The position numbers and the translations under genes are program-made. Below are positions 15,431-24,913 of a stretch of DNA of 64,000 nucleotides, in pieces. The first letter of the stretch is position 1. Each line of letters starts with the position of its first letter. The notes below the pieces were generated by a model that did not search any database, had not been told where the DNA came from, and was given only the letters and a program-made list of their open reading frames with translations. Source of the DNA: Methanocella paludicola SANAE (lineage in GTDB: Archaea > Halobacteriota > Methanocellia > Methanocellales > Methanocellaceae); the NCBI RefSeq assembly GCF_000011005.1, contig NC_013665.1, positions 2,147,501 to 2,211,500 of the forward strand, written 5' to 3'.

Positions 15431-18334
15431 ATGCCCCTGGGAGATAAATATGATATAATTTTGACGTGGGCGGGCATAATGGAATTCAGCAGGAAGCAGA
15501 TATCGATCATTTTAGAGGCGTTAAAGGCGAGACCGAGGGGCATGAACGTCTCGGAAGTGTCGCGAGCGACCGGGATGAACCGGTCGACGGTGTCGAAGTA
15601 CCTCGAGATGCTGTACGTGTCAGGCCAGGCCGACAGGCGGACGTTCGGCACGTCAAAGCTGTATTATATTTCCCAGCGAATGCCCATATCCGCGTTCCTG
15701 AACGTTACATCCAACCTCATGATCATCCTGGATAAGGAATTCCGGGTGCTGAACGCGAACGACAGCTTCTTCGAGTTCACGGGCACCCGGCGCGAGGACA
15801 TCGTGCACAAGTACTTCGATAACTTCGCCTTCCCGATGAAGTTCAACCCGTCCATCATGCCCTATATCGAAGCGGCCGCCGAGGGTCGAGAGGCCTCGAT
15901 CGAGTCCTATTACCCAAAAAAGGAGGGCGGCCGCTACTTTAACATCAAGCTCATACCGCTGCTGTTCGACGATGGCGATAAGGGCGTGACTGTCATCTTC
16001 GAGGACATCACCGAGAAAAAGCTCGCCGAAAAGGCGCTGCTGAAAGCGAACTTCGAGCTGGAGACAAAGGTCAAAGAGCGGACGAAGGAGCTGGAGAAGG
16101 CGAACGAGGCGTTGCGAAAGAGCGAAGCCTATCTCCTGGAGGCCGAGCAGATCGCACACCTGGGCTACTGGTCTTATGATATTAAGACCAGAGAATCCCG
16201 CGCATCGGACGAGACACTCCGCCTGTTCGGTTTAGTTCGAGGTACCAGATGGAGCAGGGAACTATTCAGGTCAATGGTCCATCCGGAAGATATGCAGAAG
16301 ATCGAAAATGCCGATAAAGAGGCGATGTCGCGGGGTACGCCGGTCGATTACGAATATCGTATAGTACTATCCGACGGCAGTGAGCGCTTCATACGCAGCG
16401 TTAGAGGGATAAGGAGGGGTAAGGACGGCGAACCCATTGAGCTATTCGGCACGATCCAGGACATCACCGAGAAAAAGGGCATGGAGATCGCGCTAAAGGA
16501 AAGCGAGGAGAGGCACCGAATGATCACGGAGAAATCCTACGACGTCGTGTTCTCGGTCAAGCCCGACGGTACGATCTCCTATGTCAGCCCCCAGATCGCA
16601 TACTATGGATATGACTCTGGACAACTCTATGGCAAAAAATTATTCGAGTTCATACCGGCCTCATACAGGGATTTTATTGCTGCTAAATTCCGTGAAACGA
16701 TGATCAGCGGCGAATGCCCGCCCATCGAGTTTAAGTTCCTGAGGAAGGACGGGACGGAGCAGTGGGCCGAGGTTACTGCCAAGGCCATATACGATGAAGC
16801 TGGAAAGCCCCTGTTCAACGTGGGCACGGTCAGGGACATCGAAGAGCGTAAGAAGGCGGAAGAAGCGCTCCGCAACTCCGAGCTTAAGTTCAAGACACTG
16901 TTCGAGGGGGCCAGCACCGCCATATTCATCATCGACCTCAAGACCCGGGCCATCGTCGATTGTAATACGTACGGCAGCAGGCTGGTGGGGCGTAGCAAAG
17001 ACGAGCTCATCGGCAAGCACCACTCGACACTCCATCCGGCAGAAAGCGCGGGGCCATGTCGCCAGAATGTGAAGATACACGCAAAGGATGGCAATGCGGT
17101 CAACTACGAGACCGAGCTTGTACATAAGGACGGTCACAGGATACCGGTATTGATCAATTCGACGATCATGGAGGTCGAGGGTAAAAAGCTCATGATCGGG
17201 TCGTACCTCGAGATCACCGAGCGTAAGCGGGCCGAGGAGGCGCTGATGGAGAGCGAGGCCAGGTTCAACCAGGTGCTTGACAGCCTTACGGATTCATTCA
17301 TGATACTGGACTCGAAGTGGCGATGCCTGTTTGTGAATGAGGCGACGATTAAAACTGCCGGGATGTCCAAGGAGCAGGTCCTCGGGCGTAGTATATGGGA
17401 ATTATACCCCCGGTCGGTTGGCTCGGCCCAGTATGAACAGGCCATGAAGACAATGGAAGACAAGATCCCTCGTACATGGATCAATAGTTCCAGCGTTAAC
17501 GGTGTATGGTATGAATATAGGGCTTACCCCTGGGATGATGGTATTGCCCTCTTTGCCCGCGACATCACCGAGCGTAAGCTTGCGGAAGAAGCCCTTAAGG
17601 ACAGCGAGGAGAAATTCAGGGCGCTGGCGGATTCGTCAAATATCGGCATATTGCTGGTCCAGGGCGAGGAAACGGTCTACGCGAACCAGGCCCTCGCCGA
17701 CATGTTCGGGTATACGGTCGAAGAGTGCTGTACGATAAAATTCTGGGAGCCGGTCGCGCCCGACATGAAGGAGTTCATCCGTCATCGGATCATGCTGCGG
17801 CAGCGCGGGGAGCCAGGGCCGTCGAGGATCGAGCTGAGGATGGTCAGGAAGAACGGCGAGCCGATACTGGTCGATTGTACGGATGCAGTGCTGCAATACA
17901 GGAGAAAGCCGGCGATGATGCTGACGGCGATTGATATCACCACTCAGAAGATGATGGAGCAGGAGCTGAAAAAGAGCGTGGAGAAGTTCCGGGACCTCGT
18001 CGAGAACTCCCCTCTCCTGGTCTGGGATGTCAACGAGAACTACCGTTGTACTTACGTAAGCCCGAAGTCCAGGGAATCCCTCGGCTATGAGCCCGAAGAG
18101 GTCCTCGGCAAGACGCCCTTCGATTTTATTTCTCCGGACGACCTCGAGCGCGTGCAGGCGCTGGTAAAGCCGTACCTGGACGAGCATAAGCCATTCGAGG
18201 TAGAGGAGTACTTCGTGGTGAGAAAAGACGGCGAGAAAATTATTTTCCGGACGGTCGCAACGCCGATGTTCGACGATAAAGGGCAGTTTTCGGGGTACCG
18301 GGGCATTAACCGGCAACTCCTGCCTGGCGAATAA
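15431..18334 (+). CDS. HTH regulator with seven PAS domains and no kinase
   Basis: The 967-residue protein starts with a winged helix (about residues 25-80, MNVSEVSRATGMNRSTVSKY) followed by seven PAS/PAC units. They start near residues 83, 240, 355, 480, 605, 725 and 840, each ending in a DITE(R/K)K-type linker. A coiled coil (KERTKELEKANEAL) separates the first two. The C-terminus ends within a PAS unit (YRGINRQLLPGE), with no HisKA or HATPase domain, so it is a sensor that should act directly on DNA. A TATA box (GTATATATAAC, about 15388-15398) favours the start at 15431, though ATG 15479 would also keep the HTH. It precedes a cluster of six kinases. Confidence 0.85.
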   Translation: MPLGDKYDIILTWAGIMEFSRKQISIILEALKARPRGMNVSEVSRATGMNRSTVSKYLEMLYVSGQADRRTFGTSKLYYISQRMPISAFLNVTSNLMIILDKEFRVLNANDSFFEFTGTRREDIVHKYFDNFAFPMKFNPSIMPYIEAAAEGREASIESYYPKKEGGRYFNIKLIPLLFDDGDKGVTVIFEDITEKKLAEKALLKANFELETKVKERTKELEKANEALRKSEAYLLEAEQIAHLGYWSYDIKTRESRASDETLRLFGLVRGTRWSRELFRSMVHPEDMQKIENADKEAMSRGTPVDYEYRIVLSDGSERFIRSVRGIRRGKDGEPIELFGTIQDITEKKGMEIALKESEERHRMITEKSYDVVFSVKPDGTISYVSPQIAYYGYDSGQLYGKKLFEFIPASYRDFIAAKFRETMISGECPPIEFKFLRKDGTEQWAEVTAKAIYDEAGKPLFNVGTVRDIEERKKAEEALRNSELKFKTLFEGASTAIFIIDLKTRAIVDCNTYGSRLVGRSKDELIGKHHSTLHPAESAGPCRQNVKIHAKDGNAVNYETELVHKDGHRIPVLINSTIMEVEGKKLMIGSYLEITERKRAEEALMESEARFNQVLDSLTDSFMILDSKWRCLFVNEATIKTAGMSKEQVLGRSIWELYPRSVGSAQYEQAMKTMEDKIPRTWINSSSVNGVWYEYRAYPWDDGIALFARDITERKLAEEALKDSEEKFRALADSSNIGILLVQGEETVYANQALADMFGYTVEECCTIKFWEPVAPDMKEFIRHRIMLRQRGEPGPSRIELRMVRKNGEPILVDCTDAVLQYRRKPAMMLTAIDITTQKMMEQELKKSVEKFRDLVENSPLLVWDVNENYRCTYVSPKSRESLGYEPEEVLGKTPFDFISPDDLERVQALVKPYLDEHKPFEVEEYFVVRKDGEKIIFRTVATPMFDDKGQFSGYRGINRQLLPGE

Positions 18335-18352
18335 GATCAGAAAAATAAGCCG

Positions 18353-18373
18353 GTAGGCGTTTTGAACGCCTAC
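18353..18373. terminator. Perfect 9-bp hairpin between convergent genes
   Basis: GTAGGCGTT and AACGCCTAC pair perfectly around TTG. It lies 19 bases after the stop of the PAS regulator and 58 bases beyond the end of the Gly/Trp-rich gene on the other strand, so it may serve either transcript. Confidence 0.45.
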
Positions 18374-18430
18374 AGAACCTTACGCTTTGTCTCGTGTAGC
18401 ATTACGGGTTTGAGTCGGTTTTATGGTAGT

Positions 18431-18676
18431 TTACCACCAGCCGAGGCCACCCCAGCCGAGGCCACATCCGCCCCAACCAAGGCCGCAGCCGCCCAGGCCA
18501 CCCCAGCCGAGGCCGCCCCACATGGGCCAGCCCCAGCCGCCCCAGCCACCCCAGCCGAGGCCACGCAAGCCCCAGCCGCCCCAGCCGAGGCCGCCCCACC
18601 AGGCAGCCGCGGGTAGTGCAATGGCCAGTACCGCTAACACGAGAAGGGCAAATATGGCATACTTCTTCCAATCCAT
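18431..18676 (-). CDS. Small secreted glycine/tryptophan-rich protein
   Basis: The 81-residue product has a clear Sec signal (YAIFALLVLAVLAIALPAAA, residues 5-24). The mature part is almost only Gly, Trp and Leu, in repeats of the form GLGWGG/GGWGW, ending GLGWW. GGAGGATG lies 7 bases before the ATG at 18676. The reverse strand also has open frames rich in Ala, Pro and Thr, but they have neither a ribosome binding site nor a signal. No family is recognised. The bias suggests a structural or matrix-forming surface peptide. Confidence 0.8.
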   Translation of the reverse strand: MDWKKYAIFALLVLAVLAIALPAAAWWGGLGWGGWGLRGLGWGGWGGWGWPMWGGLGWGGLGGCGLGWGGCGLGWGGLGWW

Positions 18677-19194
18677 AGTCCATCCTCCTCGCATCATAAT
18701 TATTAGACTAGAAACAAAACGTTATTTTGTGAGCTTAGCGGAAAATCCGACGACGTGCTCCAAGAGTCTCAGCGAACTTCTTGCTTCGGGAAATTACAAT
18801 ATTATTCGACAAGGGCGTCGCCGGAAAAGGTTCAAATCTACGCCCGAGCCCATAGAAAAACGATTAGTCTATGCAGGAATGCCAGGCATGTGAATGATAT
18901 TACGAAGAAATATGCGGGACGAGCGTCCCGCGCTCTTCATATGCTTCGGGTATGCTTTATACAGCGTAAATGCGTAGCTGCAACAGCTTCATGCCGTTGT
19001 TGTCGTAGTTCCAGAAGTAGTTGTAGAGGTCGTTGTCAAAGATGTTATACCTCTGGGGATTGTCGATGCCCGTCTTCGGCTACTGTACGCCGATGATGTT
19101 CAGGTTGTATTATTCGCGCTGGGCCCACGACAGATATATAAGCGATTTAGGTATGCGATTTTATTTTATCTGATTTAACATTTATACGCCCGAT
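18677..19194. other. Gap with a decayed gene remnant and a hairpin
   Basis: No intact gene. GCGGGAC-GAGC-GTCCCGC (18914-18931) is a perfect 7-bp hairpin. The region 18958-19105 holds a decayed reading frame on the minus strand (listed separately). Plus-strand frames here look spurious: they are Cys/Arg/Ser-rich, being antisense to the remnant. Confidence 0.55.
18958..19105 (-). pseudogene. C-terminal remnant of a surface protein gene
   Basis: The minus strand reads NLNIIGVQ, stop, PKTGIDNPQRYNIFDNDLY, NYFWNYDNNGMKLLQLRIY, AV and a final stop, with another stop upstream. The YxYFWxYDNNGxKLLQLRxY ending is what I remember from the C-terminus of secreted or surface proteins of methanogens. Two in-frame stops and the lack of an upstream start mark it as a relic. 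Confidence 0.55.
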
Positions 19195-20787
19195 CTACCT
19201 GTCTAAAATTGCGGGCAGCAGGACGATAAACCGGGCCCCTTTGCGATGATCCCCTTTAACCCGGTCTTCGACCGATATGCTCCCGCTCATGTCCTCTAAA
19301 AGTGTTTTGACAAGGTAAAGCCCCAGCCCCCGTCCGGTCGCCTTTGTCTTTCCCGGCTCAAACCTCGTGAAGAGCCGCTCTTTTAGCTCATCGGGAATTC
19401 CGGGGCCGTTATCCTCGATCGATACCCGGTAAAAATCCTTGCCGTCGAGCCTGGCTTTCCTTAGATCTATCAGGATATCCAGGCGGCGGTCGGCGGGAGA
19501 ATGCTTAATGGCGTTACCGATCAAATTCGTGAAAACATCATGGACAAGCTCATTTGCATAGATGAAGCATTGAGGCGAGGACGTAAGGCCGATATGCACC
19601 TCACGGTCGGGCACTTGAGAGTAATGGTCCTTCAGGTCGGCGAGTATCCTGCAAAGGTCGATCGGCCGGTATTTGAGGCCGCCAGCCCGGGACCTCTGGA
19701 TCTTGCGTACGTTCATGATCAGCTTCGAGCTGTTCAGCTGCGTTTCCAGCGCCTTCTCCAGGAGCGGACGGTCCTTCGGCTCGAGCCTGCCAGTTGAGTC
19801 GAGCAGATCCAGCGCCAGCTCGAGGTAGCCGATGCCTACCTGGCTCAGATTGTTGATGTCATGGCCCATCAGGTCGAGATACATCTCGGCCTCACTTTTG
19901 GCTTCCTGAAGCCCCCTTTCTGCATTTTTCAGCTTCGTGATGTCCATGATGGCCGCCACGGCCGACGTAATTCGCCCCTGCGCATCCTTGATGGGAGCGG
20001 TGCTAGCCAGCACGGTGTGCTCCTGGCCGTCCGGCTGCCGGGCCAGTATCTCCATATCCGATACCTGCTTGCCGAACATTAATGATATGTATAAGGGCAT
20101 TTCCTCGTTCCGCATCGGCGACCCGTCCAGGTGTAAGATCTGGTTAGGGTACATGTCCACGCCGTAGGTCTTTCCGACCAGAGGGCCGCCAAAGGTTCTT
20201 TCGATGCCGCTCGAATGATAAGTGACCAGATGCGTTTTGGCGTCTACTACGAGAATGCCGATGGGAACTGTGTCCAGAATGGCCTGGAGCGTGGCGCGGG
20301 CGTGCTCGAGCTCTTTCGTACGCTCCTTGACCATGTGCTCAAGCTCGCCATAGGCCTTACGCTGCGCTTCCTCCGCCCGCTTTCGGTCCCTGATATCCCT
20401 ACAAATTCCCCGATAGCCTGTCACCCGGCCGTTTTCGTCAAATATGAGGTTGACCGTCATCTCGAAATAGACGACCTCCCCGGATTTGGCGTTCATAGCC
20501 TTTTCGCAGACTGCGACCGGTTTGCCTTCCCTGTTCATGGCTTCCACAAAATTTTTTATCCGGTCCGCCCACTCCCGGGGCATAAGATCGTACATTGACC
20601 GTCCCATGATCTCGGCTGGAATGAATCCGAGATAATCTTTCACCCGGGGATTGCTATATGTAAAAACCATGTTTTTATCCGTCTCCCAGACCCAGTCCGA
20701 GATATTCTCGATGAGGTTACGGTATTTTTCCTCGCTTTCGTGAATGGATTCGAGTGGGCGACGCTGGCCCATTGCATGCTCTTTCAT
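19195..20787 (-). CDS. PAS sensor histidine kinase
   Basis: The 530-residue soluble kinase has two PAS domains (about residues 15-140 and 165-290) joined by a coiled coil (MVKERTKELEHARATL). The kinase core follows. The H-box is YLDLMGHDINNLSQ (His near 318), the N-box is DVFTNLIGNAIKHS, and the G boxes are EDNGPGIPDELKERLF and GRGLGLYLVKTL. The HDINN form (D at +1, N at +4) keeps the residues used for kinase and phosphatase activity. No membrane segment is present, so the stimulus should be cytoplasmic. No receiver-domain gene is nearby. Confidence 0.92.
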   Translation of the reverse strand: MKEHAMGQRRPLESIHESEEKYRNLIENISDWVWETDKNMVFTYSNPRVKDYLGFIPAEIMGRSMYDLMPREWADRIKNFVEAMNREGKPVAVCEKAMNAKSGEVVYFEMTVNLIFDENGRVTGYRGICRDIRDRKRAEEAQRKAYGELEHMVKERTKELEHARATLQAILDTVPIGILVVDAKTHLVTYHSSGIERTFGGPLVGKTYGVDMYPNQILHLDGSPMRNEEMPLYISLMFGKQVSDMEILARQPDGQEHTVLASTAPIKDAQGRITSAVAAIMDITKLKNAERGLQEAKSEAEMYLDLMGHDINNLSQVGIGYLELALDLLDSTGRLEPKDRPLLEKALETQLNSSKLIMNVRKIQRSRAGGLKYRPIDLCRILADLKDHYSQVPDREVHIGLTSSPQCFIYANELVHDVFTNLIGNAIKHSPADRRLDILIDLRKARLDGKDFYRVSIEDNGPGIPDELKERLFTRFEPGKTKATGRGLGLYLVKTLLEDMSGSISVEDRVKGDHRKGARFIVLLPAILDR

Positions 20788-21012
20788 AAATATTCACGCC
20801 TCATTGTGGGACTGAACATCCCTGTGTCAGAGGGCAGCCGCCCGGAGAGCATAATACGGTCGCGCGTGCTTTCAATAATCATCTGTGATATGGGGCTAAT
20901 ACCCTTTTTAAAGAAAATATTGGAATATATGGGTCATTCTTCAAGAATGCCGATACATATTAGTTGAAAAGTAGCCTGCATCGTAGGTTTAACGTAAAAC
21001 AGCGATCTTCTA

Positions 21013-22896
21013 TCACTCTATCGCCGGCAGCATGACCACGAAGCAGCTTCCTTTAGCGCTATCGCCGGGAACGCGGTCCTCGACCCAGACCCTGCCGTGG
21101 TATATCTCCACAAGCTTTTTAACAAGGTAAAGGCCGAGGCCTTTACCGCTGGCCCTCGCAGACCCCTTCTGGAAGCGGTCGAAGATCCTCGCCTTGAGCT
21201 CGTCCGGTATGCCCGGGCCGTCGTCTTCGAAGCGGATGCGGCAATACGTGCTGCCGTTCTCCCGGACTTTATCCATATGTACGCCGATCGTTATGTGGCC
21301 TTTCGAATGCTTTACCGCATTGCCGATGAGGTTGGAGAAAACGTCGCTCAACAGGTTATTGGCCATGACCTTACAATCGTCCCGGATATTCTCCCTTATA
21401 GTAACGTCTCTGCCGGGTATGTTCGAGTACTGCTGGACCGCATCGTGCAGCACCCGGCCTATGTCCATCTCGTAGAGCTTATAACCGTTATCCCTTACCT
21501 GCTGTAGCTTCTGGACGTTCCGGATGAGGCTCGTGCTGCTCGCGAGCGCATCCATGGGGCGGGATATTAACTCCCTGGTCTCGCTGCTCAGGTCAGGCCT
21601 GTCTATTGCCAGTTCCAGGAACCCTAACGCGATCTGGTCCATGTTGTTGATGTCATGGCTCATAAGGTCGAGGTACAGCTCGGCCTCGTTCTTCGCCGCC
21701 CGCAGCTTTTCCTCATGGTTCTTGCTTTCCGTCACGTCCACCATCATGACGATATAGCTCGAGACCTTCCCCTCCGAGTCATACGTGGGGAAAACCTTTA
21801 CCGAATAGTACATTTTTCCGCCATCAGCCGCCAGCATCTGGGTCACCCCTTCATAGCGCGGTATCTCGTCATTCCTGATCTCGGCGACCTTATCGCTCGA
21901 GCCCGGCACATACTGGTCGGTGTCCCGGAAGAGATTCATCTTTCCTATCACATCGCCCTGACTCTTACCCGTGAACCGGATAAAGGTCTGATTCGCCAGC
22001 ACGGCGTAGCCGTCCACGTCGAAAATGCAGATGGCGTCGGGCGATTGCATGACCAGGTCGGACATCAGACGCTTTGCGTCGAACAGCTTTTTATTGACCT
22101 CCTCGATCGTGGTCACGTTTACGTTACCGAGCGCGAAGAAGAGCATGGCGAGCCCTGCGAAGAAGAGCATCCCATCATAAAAGACCTGAGCATAGCCGAT
22201 GGTATCGTATAGGCCGAGGAAATCCATCAGCATGAGCACATCGCCCGCCAGGCTGAATAAAAAAGCGCAGATCGGTATCGAGAGGATATACCGGAGCTCG
22301 TTCTCCATGGAGGTGAAGGCGAGCATCGACCCCAGTGAAAGGATCGCGATGTCGAGGACAATGGATATGACGTATACCAGGACACTGAAGGCATCGCTTC
22401 TCCCCTCGGAGAAGTTCATGGCCGTGAATAATATGATCGTCATGGCCGATATGACATTGAGAAATATGATGAAGAAATAAATGTCCGGCCACTTTGCGTT
22501 CTGCCTTTCGTATATCAGGTATAGAAAGGCGAGCAGGACCGGCAAATATACGATTATCCCGAAAGCCTTACCGGCATTGACCAGCCAGGGGTCGTTTAAA
22601 AGCTGTGGCAGGATGAACCATATAAGGGTGGTGAGTACCAGCAGGAAGTGTGTCAGGAAGAGGCTCAAGAAGAGAAGCTTCTGGTCCCTATTCGTGCTTT
22701 TCCAGTAGAGGTACAGGGACATGGGCAGGCAGAGAAGGAGCATGAACGCGATGGCCATCGTCGATGGCAGCTGGACGTCGGGGCTGATGACCGGCGCGAT
22801 GAGCAGGGAAACGATAATGATCAAGAAAGTGACCTGGACGAGTATCAGAATGCCCAATAACGTATTAAAGCTCCTTGCGTTAGTCACATCTCTCAA
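21013..22896 (-). CDS. Membrane-bound PAS sensor histidine kinase
   Basis: The 627-residue protein has eight predicted membrane helices in residues 10-270, similar in layout to MASE-type sensor domains. One PAS domain (about 285-400, DAICIFDVDGYAVLANQTF) and the kinase core follow. The core shows YLDLMSHDINNMDQ, DVFSNLIGNAVKHS, EDDGPGIPDELKARIF and GKGLGLYLVKKL. The start appears to be TTG at 22896 (GAGGCCC upstream); an in-frame GTG at 22887 is an alternative. It is the only kinase of the cluster with an integral membrane input domain. Confidence 0.92.
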   Translation of the reverse strand: MRDVTNARSFNTLLGILILVQVTFLIIIVSLLIAPVISPDVQLPSTMAIAFMLLLCLPMSLYLYWKSTNRDQKLLFLSLFLTHFLLVLTTLIWFILPQLLNDPWLVNAGKAFGIIVYLPVLLAFLYLIYERQNAKWPDIYFFIIFLNVISAMTIILFTAMNFSEGRSDAFSVLVYVISIVLDIAILSLGSMLAFTSMENELRYILSIPICAFLFSLAGDVLMLMDFLGLYDTIGYAQVFYDGMLFFAGLAMLFFALGNVNVTTIEEVNKKLFDAKRLMSDLVMQSPDAICIFDVDGYAVLANQTFIRFTGKSQGDVIGKMNLFRDTDQYVPGSSDKVAEIRNDEIPRYEGVTQMLAADGGKMYYSVKVFPTYDSEGKVSSYIVMMVDVTESKNHEEKLRAAKNEAELYLDLMSHDINNMDQIALGFLELAIDRPDLSSETRELISRPMDALASSTSLIRNVQKLQQVRDNGYKLYEMDIGRVLHDAVQQYSNIPGRDVTIRENIRDDCKVMANNLLSDVFSNLIGNAVKHSKGHITIGVHMDKVRENGSTYCRIRFEDDGPGIPDELKARIFDRFQKGSARASGKGLGLYLVKKLVEIYHGRVWVEDRVPGDSAKGSCFVVMLPAIE

Positions 22897-23117
22897 TACC
22901 GGGCCTCCGCACCATAAAAACCATTGATTTCTCGGAATAAATAGCTATTGAGCGGTAAACAATTGCCAGTAATTTTACTAAAGCCTTTAACTTTCTACTG
23001 CCGGAACTTGATCGCCATACTATAGCTTTAAGCATCAAGCTTCACAGGGAAGATAGTGAGCTATTAAAATTATGCCAACGTTATGGCCTTGTTTTAAAAA
23101 ATGAAGTTACGATAAAT

Positions 23118-23450
23118 TTACACAGGACCCATGAGCGTCGGCAGGAACCACCCGACGATGGAAGTCAAGATCCAGATAATGACCGCGATCGCAAGGGACT
23201 TGAGCCAGCCTATCTTGTATAGTGCCCGCAACGCGATCAGCCAGGCGATGCCTCCGATGATCGCCGCGATCAATCCATGACCCATTAAAAAATATACGAC
23301 CGCATATATTACCGTACCGATCACAGCGGCGAGCAATGCCGTTTTTATGTCTTCCGTTTCGCCGAACAGCTTTGTGACTACGTATATTACCAGCGTTGAA
23401 ACTATCAGCGCGATAATAAATGCCAGTATTGTCAAAATTGTTATATCCAT
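23118..23450 (-). CDS. Small four-helix membrane protein
   Basis: The 110-residue protein is almost entirely hydrophobic, with about four membrane helices (near residues 3-25, 37-57, 59-78 and 85-104) and short charged loops such as FGETEDIKT. GAGGAAG precedes the ATG. No family is recognised. Confidence 0.7.
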   Translation of the reverse strand: MDITILTILAFIIALIVSTLVIYVVTKLFGETEDIKTALLAAVIGTVIYAVVYFLMGHGLIAAIIGGIAWLIALRALYKIGWLKSLAIAVIIWILTSIVGWFLPTLMGPV

Positions 23451-23684
23451 GTTATCTTCCTCTAAATATTAACATATATTGCTTGGTATTTATATTATTA
23501 TAAAAAATGTAATTATATAAGAGATGGTTAGATATTAATGAACACATCAAGCCTCGTGCGTTTATTCACACGAGCATCCACCGGCTTATTTTAACAGGCA
23601 GGCCCTCCCCGACCATTTAGAAATAATTTATATTTAAGTGCACGACATATATACCAATACTAATAACTTGAGGAGGAACCAAAC

Positions 23685-24257
23685 CTGCAAAAGCGCGAAA
23701 TAGGCCCCGGCACATACCTCTATCCCATGCCGGCCGTCATCGTCGGCGTAAACATAGGCGGACGACCGAACTACCTCACCGTATCGTACTGCGGTATTGT
23801 CCAGCACACCCCGCCCATGATATCCGTGGCGATAAATCGTCTACACTACTCCATCGAGGGCATGAAGGAAAACGGCACGTTCAGCGTGAACATCCCGTCG
23901 AAGGACATGGCCGGGATCGCCGACTACTGCGGACTGGTCTCCGGCCGTAAGGTCGATAAGTCGAAATTATTCGATAACTTCTATGGCAAGCTCAAGACGG
24001 CCCCCATGATCACGCAATGCCCCGTGAACCTTGAATGCAAGGTGGTCAAATCCATTGACTTTGGAGGGACGAACGAGATATACCTGGGCGAGATCGTGCA
24101 GGCCTACACCGAGGATAAATACCTGTCCGGCAAGCTTCCGGATATAAAGAAGATCGACCCGCTCCTCTTCTCGATGCACGATAACAACTACTGGGCCCTG
24201 GGGGAACATGTCGGAAAAGCGTGGAGCATCGGTAAAAAGTACGAGCCCAAAAAATAG
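23685..24257 (+). CDS. Flavin reductase-like protein (flavoredoxin type) with a CTG start
   Basis: The 190-residue protein is of the flavin reductase/flavoredoxin family that binds FMN: TYLYPMPAVIVGVNIGGRPNYLTVSY, HTPPMISVAIN, GTFSVNIPSKD and late EIVQAY. The conserved N-terminus (QKREIGPGTYLYP) lies before the first ATG (23727) and is preceded by an in-frame stop at 23664. Between them there is no ATG, GTG or TTG, but CTG at 23685 stands 7 bases after GAGGAGG. CTG is therefore the most likely start. A TATA box (AATTTATATTTAA) lies at about 23625-23637. It is a monocistronic gene, probably acting in redox or oxygen defence. Confidence 0.85.
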   Translation: MQKREIGPGTYLYPMPAVIVGVNIGGRPNYLTVSYCGIVQHTPPMISVAINRLHYSIEGMKENGTFSVNIPSKDMAGIADYCGLVSGRKVDKSKLFDNFYGKLKTAPMITQCPVNLECKVVKSIDFGGTNEIYLGEIVQAYTEDKYLSGKLPDIKKIDPLLFSMHDNNYWALGEHVGKAWSIGKKYEPKK

Positions 24258-24350
24258 ACGTTAGCCCTTTTGATAAGATCATATTATCAAAAAATCTTTA
24301 TCTGATATTTTATTACAACTCAACGCCTTAGAAGCCCTGTTTTTGTGACT

Positions 24351-24593
24351 TTATGGCTCGTTCATCATACTTTTTAGATTTTCTACGGAAATTTCTGTCT
24401 GGTCAGAGACTTTTACGAGAATATCGTTCAATAAGGCCGGGGTTAATTCGCTCAACTGTCTTATCATTATCTTCTTGACATTCCCCGGCCTCTCGAATAC
24501 CATATAGGTCCCACCCCGTGTTCTGTTAATATAGCCTAATTTCTCGAGAAGCGTAAAGAGCTTCTTCTTATCGATCGCTGCTGGTTTAACCAT
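24351..24593 (-). CDS. Small HicA-like protein lacking the catalytic histidine
   Basis: The 80-residue protein has the pattern of a dsRBD-like HicA toxin: a helix with LFTLLEKLGYI, a turn RTRGGTYMVFERPGN, a strand KKIMIRQLSEL, and a closing helix. In HicA the turn reads GSH, with His as the RNase residue; here it is GTY. It may be an inactive relative, a regulator, or a different family with a similar fold. No HicB gene is adjacent. The start at ATG 24593 is preferred over TTG 24599. Confidence 0.5.
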   Translation of the reverse strand: MVKPAAIDKKKLFTLLEKLGYINRTRGGTYMVFERPGNVKKIMIRQLSELTPALLNDILVKVSDQTEISVENLKSMMNEP

Positions 24594-24913
24594 ATTCAAT
24601 AAGCCTCACTTAAGACATGTGTTATATGTTATTTATCATTTTACTTAAAATAATAGCGAACTCGGAGTTAAACCGCTTAGCTGTTCACCCCATAGTTAAT
24701 TGTATGCTCACCAATTTTTTGTGGCGGGTGCCATACAGGTGCATCGGCATTCAATGAATATTGATGGGGAACTCCAGACCCATGATGAGTCATCATGAAA
24801 AGATGAAACGAACTGCCATCGCTTCCCTCTTTTTAATCCTCGCTGAACGTTTTTATATAAGGGACGATTAATTTATATATAACGTAAAAAATATAATTTA
24901 ATTCTTCTACATT
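24594..24913. promoter_or_regulatory. Intergenic region with kinase promoter and a palindrome
   Basis: CATGATGA-G-TCATCATG (24781-24797) is a perfect 8+8 inverted repeat. A TATA box (ATTTATATATAAC, 24871-24883) lies 31 bases before the kinase ATG at 24914, implying a very short leader. No gene is seen here. Confidence 0.5.

Noticed and set aside
18362-18616. Ala/Pro/Thr-rich plus-strand frames
   Set aside because: They are the antisense of the Gly/Trp-rich gene, which has both a signal peptide and a GGAGG site on the other strand.
18755-19096. Cys/Arg/Ser-rich plus-strand frame
   Set aside because: No ribosome binding site; its second half is antisense to a recognisable minus-strand relic.
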